A stretch of 64,000 nucleotides of DNA from Isoetes taiwanensis (GCA_021234155.1 JAJEKV010000100.1:1158116-1222115), one strand, 5' to 3'. Positions 25,179 to 37,245 are shown, counted from the first letter of the stretch. Translations and numbers: made by a program. Notes: generated by a model from the letters alone, not told the origin.

Positions 25179-27086
25179 ATGAAATTTGTTCCTATCGAAG
25201 CGGCTTTAATAGGCGATGTTCTTGAGCCATCGCCGACTCTCTCTACAGATTTTCTTGAGCATAATAAGCGGACCCAGAATGTAGACCCTCAACCTTCTAG
25301 CTCAGATCACCAATGACATTTCTGATTGCCGATAATAGAACCATCGCAGCGGTGCCTCCTCGAACATGGCAAAGTGAAGTTGAGGAAATTGAGAGGATGG
25401 CAATTGAAAGCTAAAGCGATTTGCGGTGCGACCTTCAATGACTGCTGCAGCGAAACTATTTCATCACCAAGTGCTAAATTAGTAATTGGAGAAGCTAAGA
25501 AAAGATTAAACTCTACGTCTCGGCATCATCTGCAGGTCCCAGTTCTGGACTGTTCTACAAAAAAAGCTACAAAGGACAGATCCGGTTTTAACCCGGGAGA
25601 TACCGGGGAAGGAAGGCTGAGTTGGTAGTTGAGTCCCTCAAAGAGGAGGCAAAAGAATCTTTGGTGATGGCACTCAAAAGGAAAAAAGCGAGGCAAAATC
25701 TCCAGCAACAAAAAAATGTCCTCGAAAAGAAAATCTCTAGGAAAAAAAGTGCCACCACCACCTAGAAAGAGGTATGTCCAAGATGAACTAATTTTGTTAA
25801 ACATCTCAGATTTATGGTAATTAACCACATTTTTTTGTACATAGGACCACGATCCTGGCCGTGAAGGAAGCTGATCCACGATCCTTGAGTCGGGCCGGAA
25901 GAGGAAGAGGATCTACAAGCAAATATTGATGTGATAACAAATAAGGGTGCGGCCGGTCCTCGAGAAGATCTTTGAAGCCGGTGATGAATTTACAAGGTGA
26001 GTAATATACAATTGATTACAATAGATATATTCTTTTGCTAATCTTTGTTGTTTCCTTATACAGTTTAGTGAACCGACTGAAAAGGTTGGTTCCATTCACT
26101 CCTTATAGGAGATTTGTCCTCCTAAGCTGCACCCTCTATCTTTCAAAGTGATGTTGGCGAGTTCTGGCTTGGAAAGGCTGGACTTGACCTCTAAGATGGT
26201 AGATGTCTATGGGAGGTAGGCTAGCATTTCAACATATTTATGTTATTTCATTCCTAAGTCACTCATCTTATGTATTAATATGTAAACGGATTTGTGTGCT
26301 TGAGGTACCTTTGTAGCGATCTTCCATCGATTGGAAACACAAGTTTTTTTACGGTTCGATGGGACACCTTCAAATTTTGTGAATTCCCTCAAAAGCAGGG
26401 GAGGGGGGATGAGAACACTAACATAAAGGAAGGGCTGGATGGCATTTTGATTGCAAGATGCCAATACATATTTGTTCCAATTATGCAAGGCCCAAATGTG
26501 GCATTGGCAATACTTGTGCTTCTTTGGTTGGTTGAAAAGCTCTTTTCCATCTATAGCTAGCCCAAGTATCTGAGATCCTCTCTCTGTCAAAGGCTATGTA
26601 CCCGATGCTAAAGTGGTCAGTAAGTATGAGTTTTGTTTTGTTTTATGATTTGATTATTCTCATATTGCAATTTCTTATGCTTGATTTATTCTCACATTGC
26701 AATTTTGCAGGTTTCATAAGCTTGTGATCAATAACATGATGCTCGGATCAACGGCTTAAACCATGGTAGGAAGAACTTTGATGCTCACAGTGTTACGTCC
26801 TAAAATGCGAAACTAGTACCGGCAACCCTTGCATGTACATTGTGGCTTACATGCACAAATTCATAGATGCTGGTTGATGCCACAGCCAAGCTCCATTTTT
26901 GTAAGTAGAACATGTTATTTTCCTATTAGTTATTTGTTGGTATAGTCCTCTAATACTTGTGCACCATGCAGATGACACCAGTTGGTTCGCGATGCCTATG
27001 CCAAGTCGCGGAGGGATCATCTAATGGAGGCATTAATTGTAGAAGGCGAGATGAATATACAGCGAGTTGTTCCTACCACGGGGTAG
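25179..27086 (+). pseudogene. Spliced transposon gene with a possible Ulp1-like protease region, copy 2
   Basis: The visible coding begins at an exon after TTTTGCGG (likely a TTTTGCAG acceptor) with the ATG at 25179. A Lys/Glu-rich helical segment (SLKEEAKESLVMALKRKKAR, about 25630-25690) ends at an intron of GTATGT..TACATAG type (about 25771-25844). The exon at 26383-26560 encodes ILIARCQYIFVPIMQGPN then ALAILVL, resembling the strand that carries the catalytic His of Ulp1 peptidases. An exon near 26810-26880 encodes NPCMYIVAYMHKFIDA, a candidate Cys region. The last exon ends in VVPTTG and TAG (27084-27086). The catalytic His and Asp are not cleanly seen, so the domain call is tentative. 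Other transposon ORFs with a coiled coil remain possible. Confidence 0.42.
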
Positions 27087-27267
27087 ATAGTCCCTTTGAC
27101 TTGTTTGTAAATTCTGGTTTTGTATGAGCCATGCTCAGGAGCTTCTTTGTACTCAATAAGTAATGAAAAAATTAATTTATTTGTCTCACTTACACCTGTG
27201 CAAATAACAATCGTGTAATTATCAATGTGTTTTCTCAATTGTGTTATGCGAAATGTAATTATAAATT

Positions 27268-28550
27268 GTGAATCTCAAGTGTTTTCTTGCTGACGGTGAA
27301 TCATCTAATTCAGGGAGAAAGCTCATTATCTTTGACTTAAATTACGTGTTGGGCAAGAGTGTGCACAAGAATGAAAATATTAACTCAAGATACCAGCGGA
27401 TCGAGAAAGATGAGCTTCAATTTAATATAGGAAGCGGGGTTTTTTTTTGCGGGCCGGGGTTAGCATCCTTTGTTAGCATTTGTAAGAGAAGGGTTTGATG
27501 TTGCCATCTGGTCTTCACTCACTTCTAAAATCTTCAACCAATTGTGGAACATATTTGTGATGCTTTTTCCATAAAAGCTGAAGTTTGTTTCTGACCCGGG
27601 GCGGTGTTGGACTACGCCACACAAACACCCTCTTGAACCTCAAAGGGGTTGTTTGTGAAACCATTAGGCGTGGTATGGAAAGAGTACCCCAGTACTATGG
27701 ACATACGAGTTCGATCGACGACGAAAGATACAAATCCACTTTGAATCTGTAGGAAGCTACATATGTCCTTTCTCTTGGACACCGATATTATTTGGTGACA
27801 GTTGCTTGTCATGGAGCTCATTCCATGGCTTAATGGATTCAAAATGGCGAAGATGGTATAGTTTATGTGAAAGAGCATCCAATGACTAATGCGGTGAGAT
27901 GGCATATCGGAGGCAGGTGGAACATTTTTTTCTTTGGCAAACTATGGCAGCAACTTGGGTGCTCTGGCTTTGCCTAAATTTAGTCAATATCACGGAACAA
28001 AGGAATGGGAAAGCTGCCATCATGTTATTGGCCTCTCGACTGGCCCATTGTTGGTACAGACTTTGACTGATGTACAAATTCAAATGTTATGAATATATGT
28101 ATCAAAGTTTTTGTTCATTGCACTTGAGTACTCTGTTCTTATTGTCTTTCTTATTGGTACAATTATGAGTGTGTATACATAATTAAGTGATCTTCATTTG
28201 CTTTGTAGATGAATAATTTGAAACACAAAAAGACTATTAAGAAACTAAGAGATAGAGTTCTGCTGCACGGAGGTAATACAAACCAACACAAAAGCTGCAA
28301 GTACATAGGGTTGGGGACCGATTATCGCCTCTATCTTTGCTGTTCTGAACTTTGGGAAAAGGTTGAGCAAATTGAAAATTATGAGGAACGAGCAACCATG
28401 AAAGGTATATTGGCAGCAAATCACTTGTTGCACAACCCTTGGGGGAAGGCACGTGTCCTGGAAGATGCAGGCCATGTAGGATGGAAAGGTTTGCCAGTGG
28501 CACGTGCTATAGAAACCGCATGGACTACTGCTTTAGAGGATATCTCTTGA
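27268..28550 (+). pseudogene. FCP1/CTD-phosphatase-like gene (HAD fold), transposon-borne, copy 2
   Basis: RKLIIFDLNYVLGKSVHKN (27322-27351 covers the LIIFDLNYVL core) is HAD motif I. DVAIWSSLTSK then NLQPIVEHI follows at about 27497-27555 as in FCP1 cores. HTSSIDDERYKSTLNL at about 27703-27750 matches the acidic IDDSPYK..NP motif III of the family. The terminal exon (28209-28550) encodes KKTIKKLRDRVLLHGG.. to ALEDIS, a helical tail without a recognised domain. The second Asp of DxDxT is absent (DLN), as in other plant FCP1-domain proteins of this subtype. An in-frame TAG after LNL lies where a CAG would restore the frame. The gene sits between the protease-like gene and the convergent transposase-like gene. 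Confidence 0.62.
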
Positions 28551-28825
28551 CCTCCTACGGGCTGGAAGACATGATGCAATAGTCATAAGATATCAGGCTC
28601 CCTCTTGACATTTTGAAGCTTGGTCATGAATTATGAGCCATGCTCATTTTGGTGTGTTGTATTTATGTCCACAATATAAATATATCAACCATTTGTACAT
28701 GAAAACCTGTCCATTTCTTATCTTTGCCATGGACTGAAACCATTTTTAATGTTTATGCAATTCAACTTTCTTGTGTTCAATTCTAATCAACTTACACTTA
28801 ACAAATTTTTATAATATTTACGGAA

Positions 28826-28885
28826 TGTACAACGGATGTACATAAGATGTACATTGTTGTACATCTTATGTACATTGATGTACAT
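28826..28885. repeat. TGTACAT cluster after the FCP1-like gene, copy 2
   Basis: Six TGTACA motifs in 60 bases in alternating orientation, forming short palindromes. This is the same position as 3892-3965 in copy 1. Confidence 0.65.
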
Positions 28886-29159
28886 AATGCACTCACAAGT
28901 AGGTTCTTGGTTCTTATAACAAAAAGTATTACAATATTTGGGGAAAGTACTACAGATCGACTTAGTCCATGTCATCTACAATTCTTTGGAAGTTGTGATA
29001 ACAATGTCTCATGGACTTCATCGGCAAGTGAAATCTTTTGTGCTTGCCCCCTTCACTTGTGTTTTACTTTCTTGAATGGGATTGAACCCCAATCCGCATT
29101 CTGCGGTACCAAAACATTCTTAGTAGGAAGCGGTTTATACTTATTATGGCGGACTGGGA

Positions 29160-32064
29160 TTAGTTCATAATATTGTCCTTCAATGACACTAGTGCCCGGT
29201 AGTATTCATTTCCATAGTCATCAATTGAATCTTCTTCAATGCATGCTTTTCCTGGTGCACATGAGAACATAGTATGAAACACCTTCCACATTGTGCAGTG
29301 CTGCAAAGACACAAATACATCTCAAAGCTTGACTTCTGGTGTCATCTAAACCAGCCTCGTCCTCTGCATACAAAACATCCACATCATTTTTCGGCTTCAA
29401 CACGAGAGGCAATATGATCGTGGGCTCCAAACTTTTAGAGACCATTCTCCACAATGTTTAATGTTCTCACAATTCAACCAATTGAAGTTAATGCAAGCAT
29501 CACAAAAGCGAGAGTGGTGCATAGCAACTTTGTTGGATGGTTTGGGTTTATAGTTGACCGAGAATGTATCTGGCGAGTACCCGGGTAAAAGTCTTGCAAT
29601 TGAATGCTTGCTGCTGTTCACATCTGTTTTCCAACCTCCCAAAACACCCTTTCACAATCCGATTCCTTGGCCCTTAAAACTACACAAAATTTGTTTACGC
29701 TTTTTATCCTTTGGCATGCCATTTTGTTTTTTCTCTGCTCGCTCTCAAGCCACAACTTTGCTATACCAGCCTCGCCATCATGTGTGCCTTTCCCATGGCC
29801 AGATCCAAAGAAATTCCATATCACTTTCGAATTTTATTTTCAACATGGTATCTGATTCCATACCATGCCCGTCTTGATTTGAATTGAGATGCACAACCAT
29901 CCGACCACACATAATGAAGGTTTATGTGTCCACCTCCATTATTCTTAAGCCACCCCAAATGTAATTTAAAACCATGTTGCACAAAATGAGTGTCATGCTT
30001 CTGTCATCTGAAACATAGAAATGCCTTTGTTTTTAAGCTTACCTTCTATTTTCATCATTGAAATATGGACCAAAATACTAATTTGATCGGATTTCAATGC
30101 TCGGATTGCACTTACGTCCCTGGTTTCAATGTGTAGTTCTCTGCCAAAGTCAACAACGGACAACACACTATTATCAGGGAGTTTCTCAACACATCTTTTA
30201 AAGCTGTTTGCTCTGCCCGGTGTCTTTGTAAAGTTATGATCGTAAACTTAGCAAGCTGATTTTTCATGTTCTTTAACAAAAGCAGATGCTTTGTCATTCG
30301 ATCAACTAATCTAAGCCTACGGATGTACCTTTTTGGATGGCTCATTGACACATGCATATACTTGCTAGTCCACATTTGAATTCCATCTTCCTCGTTTGGG
30401 CCGGATGTCTAATTTCTTCACTCCACATTCATCACATTAAGCCTTTGATGCATTTTAGTTTATGCCATTCATCCGTCACATATTTCATAAACTGTTGACC
30501 TCCACAAGATACTAACATTATCAAAAGTCTTCTTGTTTGCTTGACATACTCCATTGTTTTCTTTGGGATGCCACGGAACCAGCTGCGGCAGCAAGTGCAA
30601 TTAACATGTAGGGATCTCCTCATATCATTGAAGGCCTTTACGTACAGATCTGCTTGCTCATGTTTGACACAACAACATGTGTTTCTCTCCTTCAATTTCC
30701 TTATGCAATCAGGTTTGAGATACTTTCGAGCTGTCAAGGCGAATTTTGGTATCGGGATTACGATATACAAACATTGATAAAGCTTCGGTACTGCAATAAC
30801 AAAAGCATTAAAGACCATGTTAGCAAAATGATGTCGGCAACCAGATGCCAAAAGAGTATTGAACTATACTATTGTACAATTAATGTATGTTCTATGTACA
30901 TAAAATGTCCATCCAACAGTTCCACTGATCTGTTACTGTACATCTAATGTACATCTAATGTACATCAGTACATCTAATGTACGATAGCAAGTTCCTTGAA
31001 CATCCAATGTACATCCAATGTACATCCAATGTACATCTAATTAATGTTCCAATATTAGTACATCACATTAATGTTACAATATTAGTACAACTAATGTACA
31101 TATGTCTGATTTGTTTGGCTTCATTACCTGAAAGTACACTAAAATGTAAAATGATGTAATTTTGATATTCAAGTACATGTAAATGCAGCTGCATGGACAT
31201 GTAAGTGTTAATGGATGTACATCTAAAAAGTACCTAATAGCACATCACTGCAAGATTTCTGCTACTATGTAAACAATGTATAAATGTAAACAATGTAAAA
31301 TGCAATACATTTCATGAAAACCATGTGTATTCATTAACAGGTCACTCGGAACAGAACTAGAATGTCTGACAGAAGAAAGTCATGAAAGAATTTTGGAAGA
31401 AAACATAATCTCCAAAACTGAATTGATTCAATTACAAGAGCAAACCTGTGAGATATCAAGGTATTGTATTGCTTGTGTTCTCCTCTTCATGACATCTCTA
31501 ACCTTTGGTGAAACTTTGGTATTGTCAAGCCAAAATTCACGAACCTGACATTTGATTGAATCATCGATTCTATTTGATCTTGGCATCCTTCCTGCCAAAG
31601 CCCATACATTTGCTCCACTTAATGACATTATCTTCCTTCTTCTTTGCAGACTTTGGATAAATTTCTTGGCTGTATCTTTAGCAATTTTGAAGAAACATTC
31701 TTGTTTATATCTCCTTTTTTTCCAACAATCATTGATAACAGTGAATGTTTTGCAGCCAATTTATCTTTGCTATTAGCAGACTTTACTTCTTGAAGCCCAT
31801 CTTTCAAGTTTTCGATCATTGATTTCATAACAATAACCCGGAAGGATTTCCAATTACAGGTTCGAAAGCAGAAAAAAGCTGTCATCTTGCAACAAGCGAT
31901 CACAAAAACTAATCTTTGATGCGGACAAAGCGTTTGCCGAGAAGCGAGGATGCAATCCACCGACATCAACAACGCTTCTTTATTTGTTTTGTGGCATAAC
32001 AGCGGCCAATGTCGGCATACTTGCGCTTAGAACCATCACTTCCATTGGAATTCTCACCCTCCAT
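29160..32064 (-). pseudogene. DDE-type DNA transposase-like gene, copy 2
   Basis: From the ATG at 32064 (MEGENSNGSDGSK..) leftwards, an N-terminal exon runs through DGLQEVKSANSKDKLAAKHS and NLSKVCKEEGR. Next come REFWLDNTKVSPKVRDVMKR (31428-31628) and a TGTACAT-rich intron. The Cys-rich exon 30432-30851 contains KERNTCCCVKHEQADLYVKA and CTCC (about 30585-30680), probably metal binding. A DF-AENY site near 30140-30160 is split here by a 1-base difference (intact in copy 1). SDG..SQ(F)K is near 29885-29915. FFGSGHGKGTHDG at 29774-29806 is the third conserved block. Cleavage and strand transfer at transposon ends is the expected role. Combining the two copies covers all motifs, so the ancestral gene was probably complete. 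The C-terminal exon (29236-29454 and on) ends near 29160. Confidence 0.68.
30868..31215. repeat. TGTACATC(T/C)AA repeats in the transposase intron, copy 2
   Basis: Direct and inverted copies of TGTACATCTAA/TGTACATCCAA, including three consecutive AATGTACATCC units near 31005-31030. The order is retained from copy 1. Confidence 0.75.
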
Positions 32065-32339
32065 GAGCAGTTGAAATTGATTTGTATTTCTTGTAGATTC
32101 AATTGGCATGTATTTTGCGGAATTCGTTCGGTGTTAGATCTGTGAAAGGGGAATTTCGGAAGGGAGGGACGGATCCATTGAATTGGTTCGGTGGTTGATT
32201 GGTTAACCAAAATTTCGGGGAATGTCGGGGATGATCTTGTAATCATTGCATATCGACACAAAGCGACAAACCATAGTATCTTGATGTACATCTAAAATGT
32301 ACCCCAAAAAGCACAAATTAGTCCTTCAATTGAGACGAT

Positions 32340-33601
32340 GTGCATTACACCCTTTCATGCTTTTACCCCTTAGACAAGCTCTTGGTCCTTTGTATCCCTC
32401 TAGGCAAGAAGGTGTCAAACCCCAGTCCTACCTTGGGCTTTATTTGAAGGCAGCTATGACCTTTTTAAGTGCTTCTCCATTTTTGCGTGGCTTGTTGGCG
32501 GCATGGGAGGCGATCGGACATCTTTTCCGGCCATGCCCTCTATCCACACCCTCTTGGAGACTCCATGGTGGTGGGCACCCACTGCCTCGGACCCCTCGGC
32601 ACCCCCATTGGCAACCTCGGTTCATTTCCCTTACGAGAGGCGATGGGTTCTTGCGGTGTTGTCTCTATTCAAGCATAGTATGAGGAGGGTAAGCCCTCTT
32701 GTCTTGGCCTGAATTTCGGGGCAAAGTTCCTGCTCTCTCGTTGGGATGTATCTCTATGGGAGAAGGTCGCGAGAGAAAATTTGCCTCTTATGGTGCAAGT
32801 TGGTGTTTTTTGAAAGGGTGCCATGGGGATTTGTCATGAAAATATTCACAAAGGCAAGCAATTTGTCGGATCGGTATATCGCCTTCTTTTAGCACCACAA
32901 CCCCTCCGGTTGCGGATGGATGGCACCTACATGTTCCACAACCCACTTTGCGTCGTACATGGCGATGGCTTTGGGATAGGTTGCTCCACCCTAAGGTCTC
33001 TGTCTTGTGGTGGCGGGATATCCCGGTGCACTGCCGGGTTAATGCCTTTTCGACATCGCTATGATCCCGCGCATATCTGCGGTGTGCCGCTCTCTGTCTT
33101 TCGGACGTTGAGACTCTTGAGCATTGTCTCTTTCATTGTCACGAGGTTCAACCCGGCGTCCACGGCTACAAGGTTTGTTTAACGGTACATTGGACTGCCG
33201 ATGCATCCTTTTGGCGTCCTATCCCAGCGCATGGCCTCGGCTAAACAAAGGGCATTTCATCTTGGTTCCGGTTGGCTCCTATGGTCGATATGGGGCGTCA
33301 TGAACTCACATCTTCGGGGCATTTATTCATGCGCACCGCGGTGTTATTACGGTGGCCGAGAAAAAAGATATTGGTGACCCTACGAGTGTTCCTCCCTTAA
33401 CTTTCGAAGGCTGGTGGAGCATGCGGATTGGTATCTTGAATTGATTCTTATCGTTAGTCTCCTATTCTGGAGTAAGTACATTGTGCTTCAGGCTCGTGCT
33501 CCTGTGGCATCTTTGTGTGCTTACACAGTTAGATGAGACATGTAAATTTTGTACTTTTTCTCTAAACTTTTTGGCTTTCATCCTTCAAAAAAAAAAAAAA
33601 A
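32340..33601 (+). mobile_element. 5'-truncated LINE fragment with poly(A) tail, copy 2
   Basis: Tail of 15 A at 33587-33601 after TTTGGCTTTCATCCTTC. The zf-RVT-like segment (LHGDG/GDGFGIGCSTLRS and the ETLEHC-equivalent) lies at about 32930-33180, with the frame shifting several times. The left limit is taken where similarity to the transposon's right end (TGTACATCTAAAATGTACCCC, 32285-32305) stops and is approximate. Confidence 0.6.
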
Positions 33602-33934
33602 TGAACTGACTAAATATTGGCATGAAATGTTGCTGGGAAATTTGCCAGAGATTGTAGAATCTCCGTAATACGTTAACCTGTTGTTGAAGTAACTTTTCTA
33701 TGCACTAAGGCATGGACTTGCAAACTGAATGTAATCAGAATGTGATGTTCATGTAATCAGAAGGTATTTTTATGTCCAAGCATACTGTCCAAAAGTCATG
33801 GTCCTTATAAAATAGATCCATGAACCAGATTAAAACACAAACATTAATATATTGTTCATATAATTCCAAGACTGTTATACTTAGTGTAAGCTATAAAAAA
33901 CATTGTAAGCAGATCATTTCCAGCAGTGAAAGAC

Positions 33935-34823
33935 TCAAGATTCATCCAGAAGGTCCTGCAGTGTGAGATCAGCAATGGTCCTGTTCCCGAAAATTGTGAG
34001 CCGAGTGTCCAGGACAGTTGTTTGGAAGTTGGTGAAGTCTAACAGAAGCAAGACATGTGCTTCTCGCTTCTGTTGCCATTTATGATAGAGATTAGTAAAG
34101 TATGGTTTGAGGCTATTGAATCTCCATACCTCAGCCCTTTTCAGCACTTTGTTGATTGCTTTTGCATGCACAACTTCCTGTTTAAGTTGAACGAGAATAC
34201 TTTCTAGTTCTGCTTTAGATAATTGGGATTCCTCATCCTCCTTGTTTGCTGCTACTCCCATAGCTCGATCCATGCTTCCAACATTGTTAAGTCTCCTCTG
34301 TGCATCTGTGTAGAAATTAGATAGAAAGAAATCATGTAAACCACAGAATCTTCCAAAGCTATTCCATGCTGCGTCATATTTTTTCCCTTTCAGCTGAGTT
34401 GTTTAAGCCTATCTGGAACAAAAGCATGTTTAAGAATAGGAGTACCTCTGAACTCGTGACTGCCTCTCCGTTTGATTTTGTTCAATTGGTTTCCCTATGC
34501 GGCATTGATCTCCTCAAGAATCGGTGAGTTTGCATTTTAATTGGAGATATGGATTGTGATCTAGTCGTTCGATCTCCTCCCGCCATCGGAATCAACCAGT
34601 CACCATAGGTAAAAAAGGAATTTTTATCCTTGTCTATTCCCTTCTCCCCTGTTTCTGATATGGCTCGTACCATGCCAATGATTTGTTCCTTAACCTGATT
34701 GGACATTCTGCCAAAATACATCAACATCCTTTTCTCAAAATCTTTCCCACTGTCCTCTTTTTCTGACCCAATTGGCCTGCTGCTGGCCCCACCCTGGTGT
34801 TGCACATCTCCCCTGTTTGTCAA
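33935..34823 (-). CDS. Uncharacterised two-segment ORF, coiled-coil-like, copy 2
   Basis: Two long segments on the minus strand are separated by about one frame change. The N-terminal part (34482-34823) has an acidic/Ser-rich start, DFEKRMLMYFGRMSNQVKEQ, then DKNSFFTYGDWLIPMAGGD. The C-terminal part (33935-34273) has ESQLSKAELESILVQLKQEV, HAKAINKVLKRAEVWRFNSL and KPYFTNLYHKWQQKREAHVL, and ends LTLQDLLDES with TGA. The heptad-like LxxI/LxxL spacing suggests a coiled coil. The first visible codon is TTG, and an ATG about 70 bases further upstream in another frame may be the true start. I do not recognise a family. A gag-like or transposon accessory protein is possible. It is duplicated with the 12-kb segment (8981-9871). 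Confidence 0.45.
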
Positions 34824-35250
34824 GGTTTAGGGCAGATCCGGAAGGAAGTGAACGATGAACCCTAAAACAAAAGCCAATAGTTGTTGCTGGCATATATCCC
34901 ACAAGCCTAGCTCAAATGAAAGGGCTTCACAAGAAGCAATTCAAACATGTAAGGCAAAACCCCCTATGGACCTTAAACAAATTTAGGGTTGGCGGGATCA
35001 TCTCTTGAATATGGTCTACATAAGTTTCATATGGTCACATTGTTCTACATCACATAAGTTTGTCTTGGACCTATCCACAAATTTAGGTTGGATTGGGTGT
35101 TCACAAATCTGGGGTCTCCAAAGGGCCCCCTAAGAAATTATAAATTATTTTCCATGTATTTTTTTGTTAAATATAATTTGCTATAATATCAAATGGGTTA
35201 TACTCTTCTTAAACTGAGATAGCAACTAATCATGTAAACTAATGGGTCTA
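34824..35250. other. AT-rich spacer between the ORF and the tandem array
   Basis: No coding signal. It holds AT-rich sequence with GGTCACATTGTTCTACATCACATAAG-like non-coding DNA and ends AATGGGTCTA at the first array junction. In copy 1 the matching spacer is 9872-10289. Confidence 0.5.
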
Positions 35251-35914
35251 TAGCACTTCTATACATGCATTTCTTAATCTTAATACATGCTTTCCAAGTT
35301 TATACATGTTTTGCAATTGAGCTTGCATTCTATACATTTGTTAACCCTAAACCCTGAGCCCCATGATATACATCTGTTAATCTTATGAAGTTGCAGTAAG
35401 CCCCATGATGTAAAACTTAGAATTGTATTTGAAGTAGCATATTCATACATGTATTGCAATTGAAATTGCATTTTATACGTTTGTCAATCTTAATAATACA
35501 CCACATATACATGCTTATGAAGTTGCAGTAAGAATTGCAGTCGCTTATAAAGTTAAAACTTAGAATTGCATTTGAAGCAGCAGTTTCGAACTTAAGAGGG
35601 TGGAGTGAAGGAACATTTTGCAAGAGGAATGGATCCTCGTGGCAAGGGTTGGGCTCTTACCACGATGACCCAATCCAACCTAAAATTGGAGACACCTACC
35701 TTATATATAACTGTTTTGTTTTAAGAGATAAGCATGTGGGATATTTCAACCTATACATTTTACATTTAGGGTCGCATATGCATGGTCTCATATATTGAAC
35801 ATCAACCTATACATTTTACATTTAGGGTCTCATATGCATGGTCTCATATATAGATCAACCTATACATTTTACATTTGCAAAAATATTGAGGTGGGTGGCT
35901 CGGGTCCCGAGGTG

Positions 35915-36015
35915 TGAAATCGTATGCATGCAAACATCCCTTTCCTCTTCTGCCTCATTCCCAAAATCGTATGCATGCAAACATCCCTTTCCTCTTCTGC
36001 TTCATTCCCAAAATT
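35915..36015 (+). promoter_or_regulatory. Duplicated CATGCATG (RY-like) leader upstream of the small ORF
   Basis: Two adjacent copies of about 46 bp, each with ATCGTATGCATGCAAACATC followed by CCTTTCCTCTTCTGC, lie 80-180 bases before the ATG at 36095. CATGCA is the core of the plant RY element, bound by B3-domain factors. Similar pairs occur in every unit (about 39737, 43553, 47382) and in copy 1 (about 10949). A TATATATA stretch lies about 215 bases further upstream. The regulatory role is inferred. Confidence 0.45.
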
Positions 36016-36094
36016 CTGCCCTGCAGCTTCATTCCGTCCATCTTCCTCGGGTCAGCTTCATTCCGTCCATCTTCCTATCCCGACATCGAGCTCA

Positions 36095-36367
36095 ATGGCC
36101 AAGTTCAAGGTTACAGTTCGCAGGCGTACTCCAGCTATTGTGCCTGCTCCTTCGACGCCAGCTCGGTCAGAATCTGTGTCTTCATCAGGAGGCCATCCGG
36201 TTATAGTGGTCGCCAAGTTCACTCCACCAGAGGTTGAGAAACTTATCGAGGCACAAGCCGTTTGTTCTATGCGGGTTCTGGAATGGGTTGATCGAGCTTA
36301 CCCTGATGAGGAACGTCTTCTGGAAATGAAGATGTATGTCATGGAGGACGACCTTCATATAGAGTGA
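36095..36367 (+). CDS. Small unit-encoded ORF, 90 codons, unit 1
   Basis: ATG in GCTCAATGGCC. It encodes MAKFKVTVRRRTPAIV.., a Ser/Pro linker (STPARSESVSSSGG), the segment VIVVAKFTPPEVEKLIEAQA, then VLEWVDRAYPDEERLLEMKM and an acidic end (EDDLHIE). The second half looks like a compact alpha-helical domain. No family is recognised. The reading frame is maintained in units 1 and 3 only. In this unit the stop falls six codons earlier than in unit 3, because CTGAGG of unit 3 is read TGAGG here. A plus-sense leader and TATA lie upstream. It may be a gag-like remnant or a real small protein of the repeat. Confidence 0.5.
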   Translation: MAKFKVTVRRRTPAIVPAPSTPARSESVSSSGGHPVIVVAKFTPPEVEKLIEAQAVCSMRVLEWVDRAYPDEERLLEMKMYVMEDDLHIE

Positions 36368-37245
36368 GGATTTGCACGAAGATCAAGCCCGCTTGACCCT
36401 TTTTAGTTTTTAGATTTGTTTTCTTAATCCCGGGTTTCACTTGTTTTGCAATAGCCCTTGTGACTATTTTTTTGTAAAGCTTCCTCAGGGCTATGCCCTT
36501 TTTTAAGAAATGCTTTGTACTTACCTGAAAACAGATGATTAATGACAGACCTCCTCTTCTCTACAACTGTTGTGACTATTTTTTGTGCTTTAACTGTTCT
36601 CTTAGTTTCCACTGTTCTTTTAGTTAACTGAACTATTTCTATCCTTTTCTGTTACTGTTCTATTCTGTTCTGTTACTGTGCTTTTCTGTTCTATTCTTTA
36701 TACTGTTTCCAACTTCAAATGCACACAAGTACTTGCATGCACAGACAGGAATCTCACACAAGTACATGAATGGCCTGCAACAAGCCACTTTGTCATGCAA
36801 ACCCTATTTGATATTGTCAATTGCATCTTGAAATCGTGAAACTACTCGGAAGTACATACTTAAGTCATGCAAATCCTGTTTAATATTTAACTTGCAACTT
36901 GAATTTGGCACAAGTACTCAGAAGTACAGACTTAATAATCATGAAAACCCTGTTTAAAATTTAACTTGCAACTTGAATTTGGCACTAGTATCAGGCTTGA
37001 GAGTCATGTAAACCCTGTTCAATATTTAACTTGAATTTGGCACTTGAATTTGGAAGTATATATATAAGAAACATGTTTGGTATTTAGTTTGCAACTCATG
37101 CAACTCGAATTTAGCACAAGTGTTTGCAATAACAGACCTGAACCATGCAAGACTTGTTTAGTGTAATGATCTCGGCCAGCTTACCAATACCTGCACGCGA
37201 GACCGTGCAATGATACTTGTGAAAGAAAATACCTCGGGCTCTCAA

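Larger units (their letters stand above)
24929..37171 (+). repeat. Copy 2 of the 12.2-kb direct segmental duplication
   Basis: Collinear with 1-12188. Its right 1.9 kb (35251-37171) is also the first half of tandem-array unit 1. Copy 2 keeps more intact CAG/CTG triplets than copy 1 in its distal third (33.9-37.2 kb), and longer ORFs survive there. Confidence 0.93.

Noticed and set aside
35340-35360. Interstitial telomere (AACCCTAAACCCTGAG in each unit)
   Set aside because: Fewer than two full CCCTAAA units. It is only a telo-box-like motif.
36424-36612. 62-codon minus-strand ORF after the small ORF (also 47895-48083)
   Set aside because: Has a GTG first codon, no ATG, and lies in the T-rich 3' region. 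Equivalent frames in units 2 and 3 are broken.
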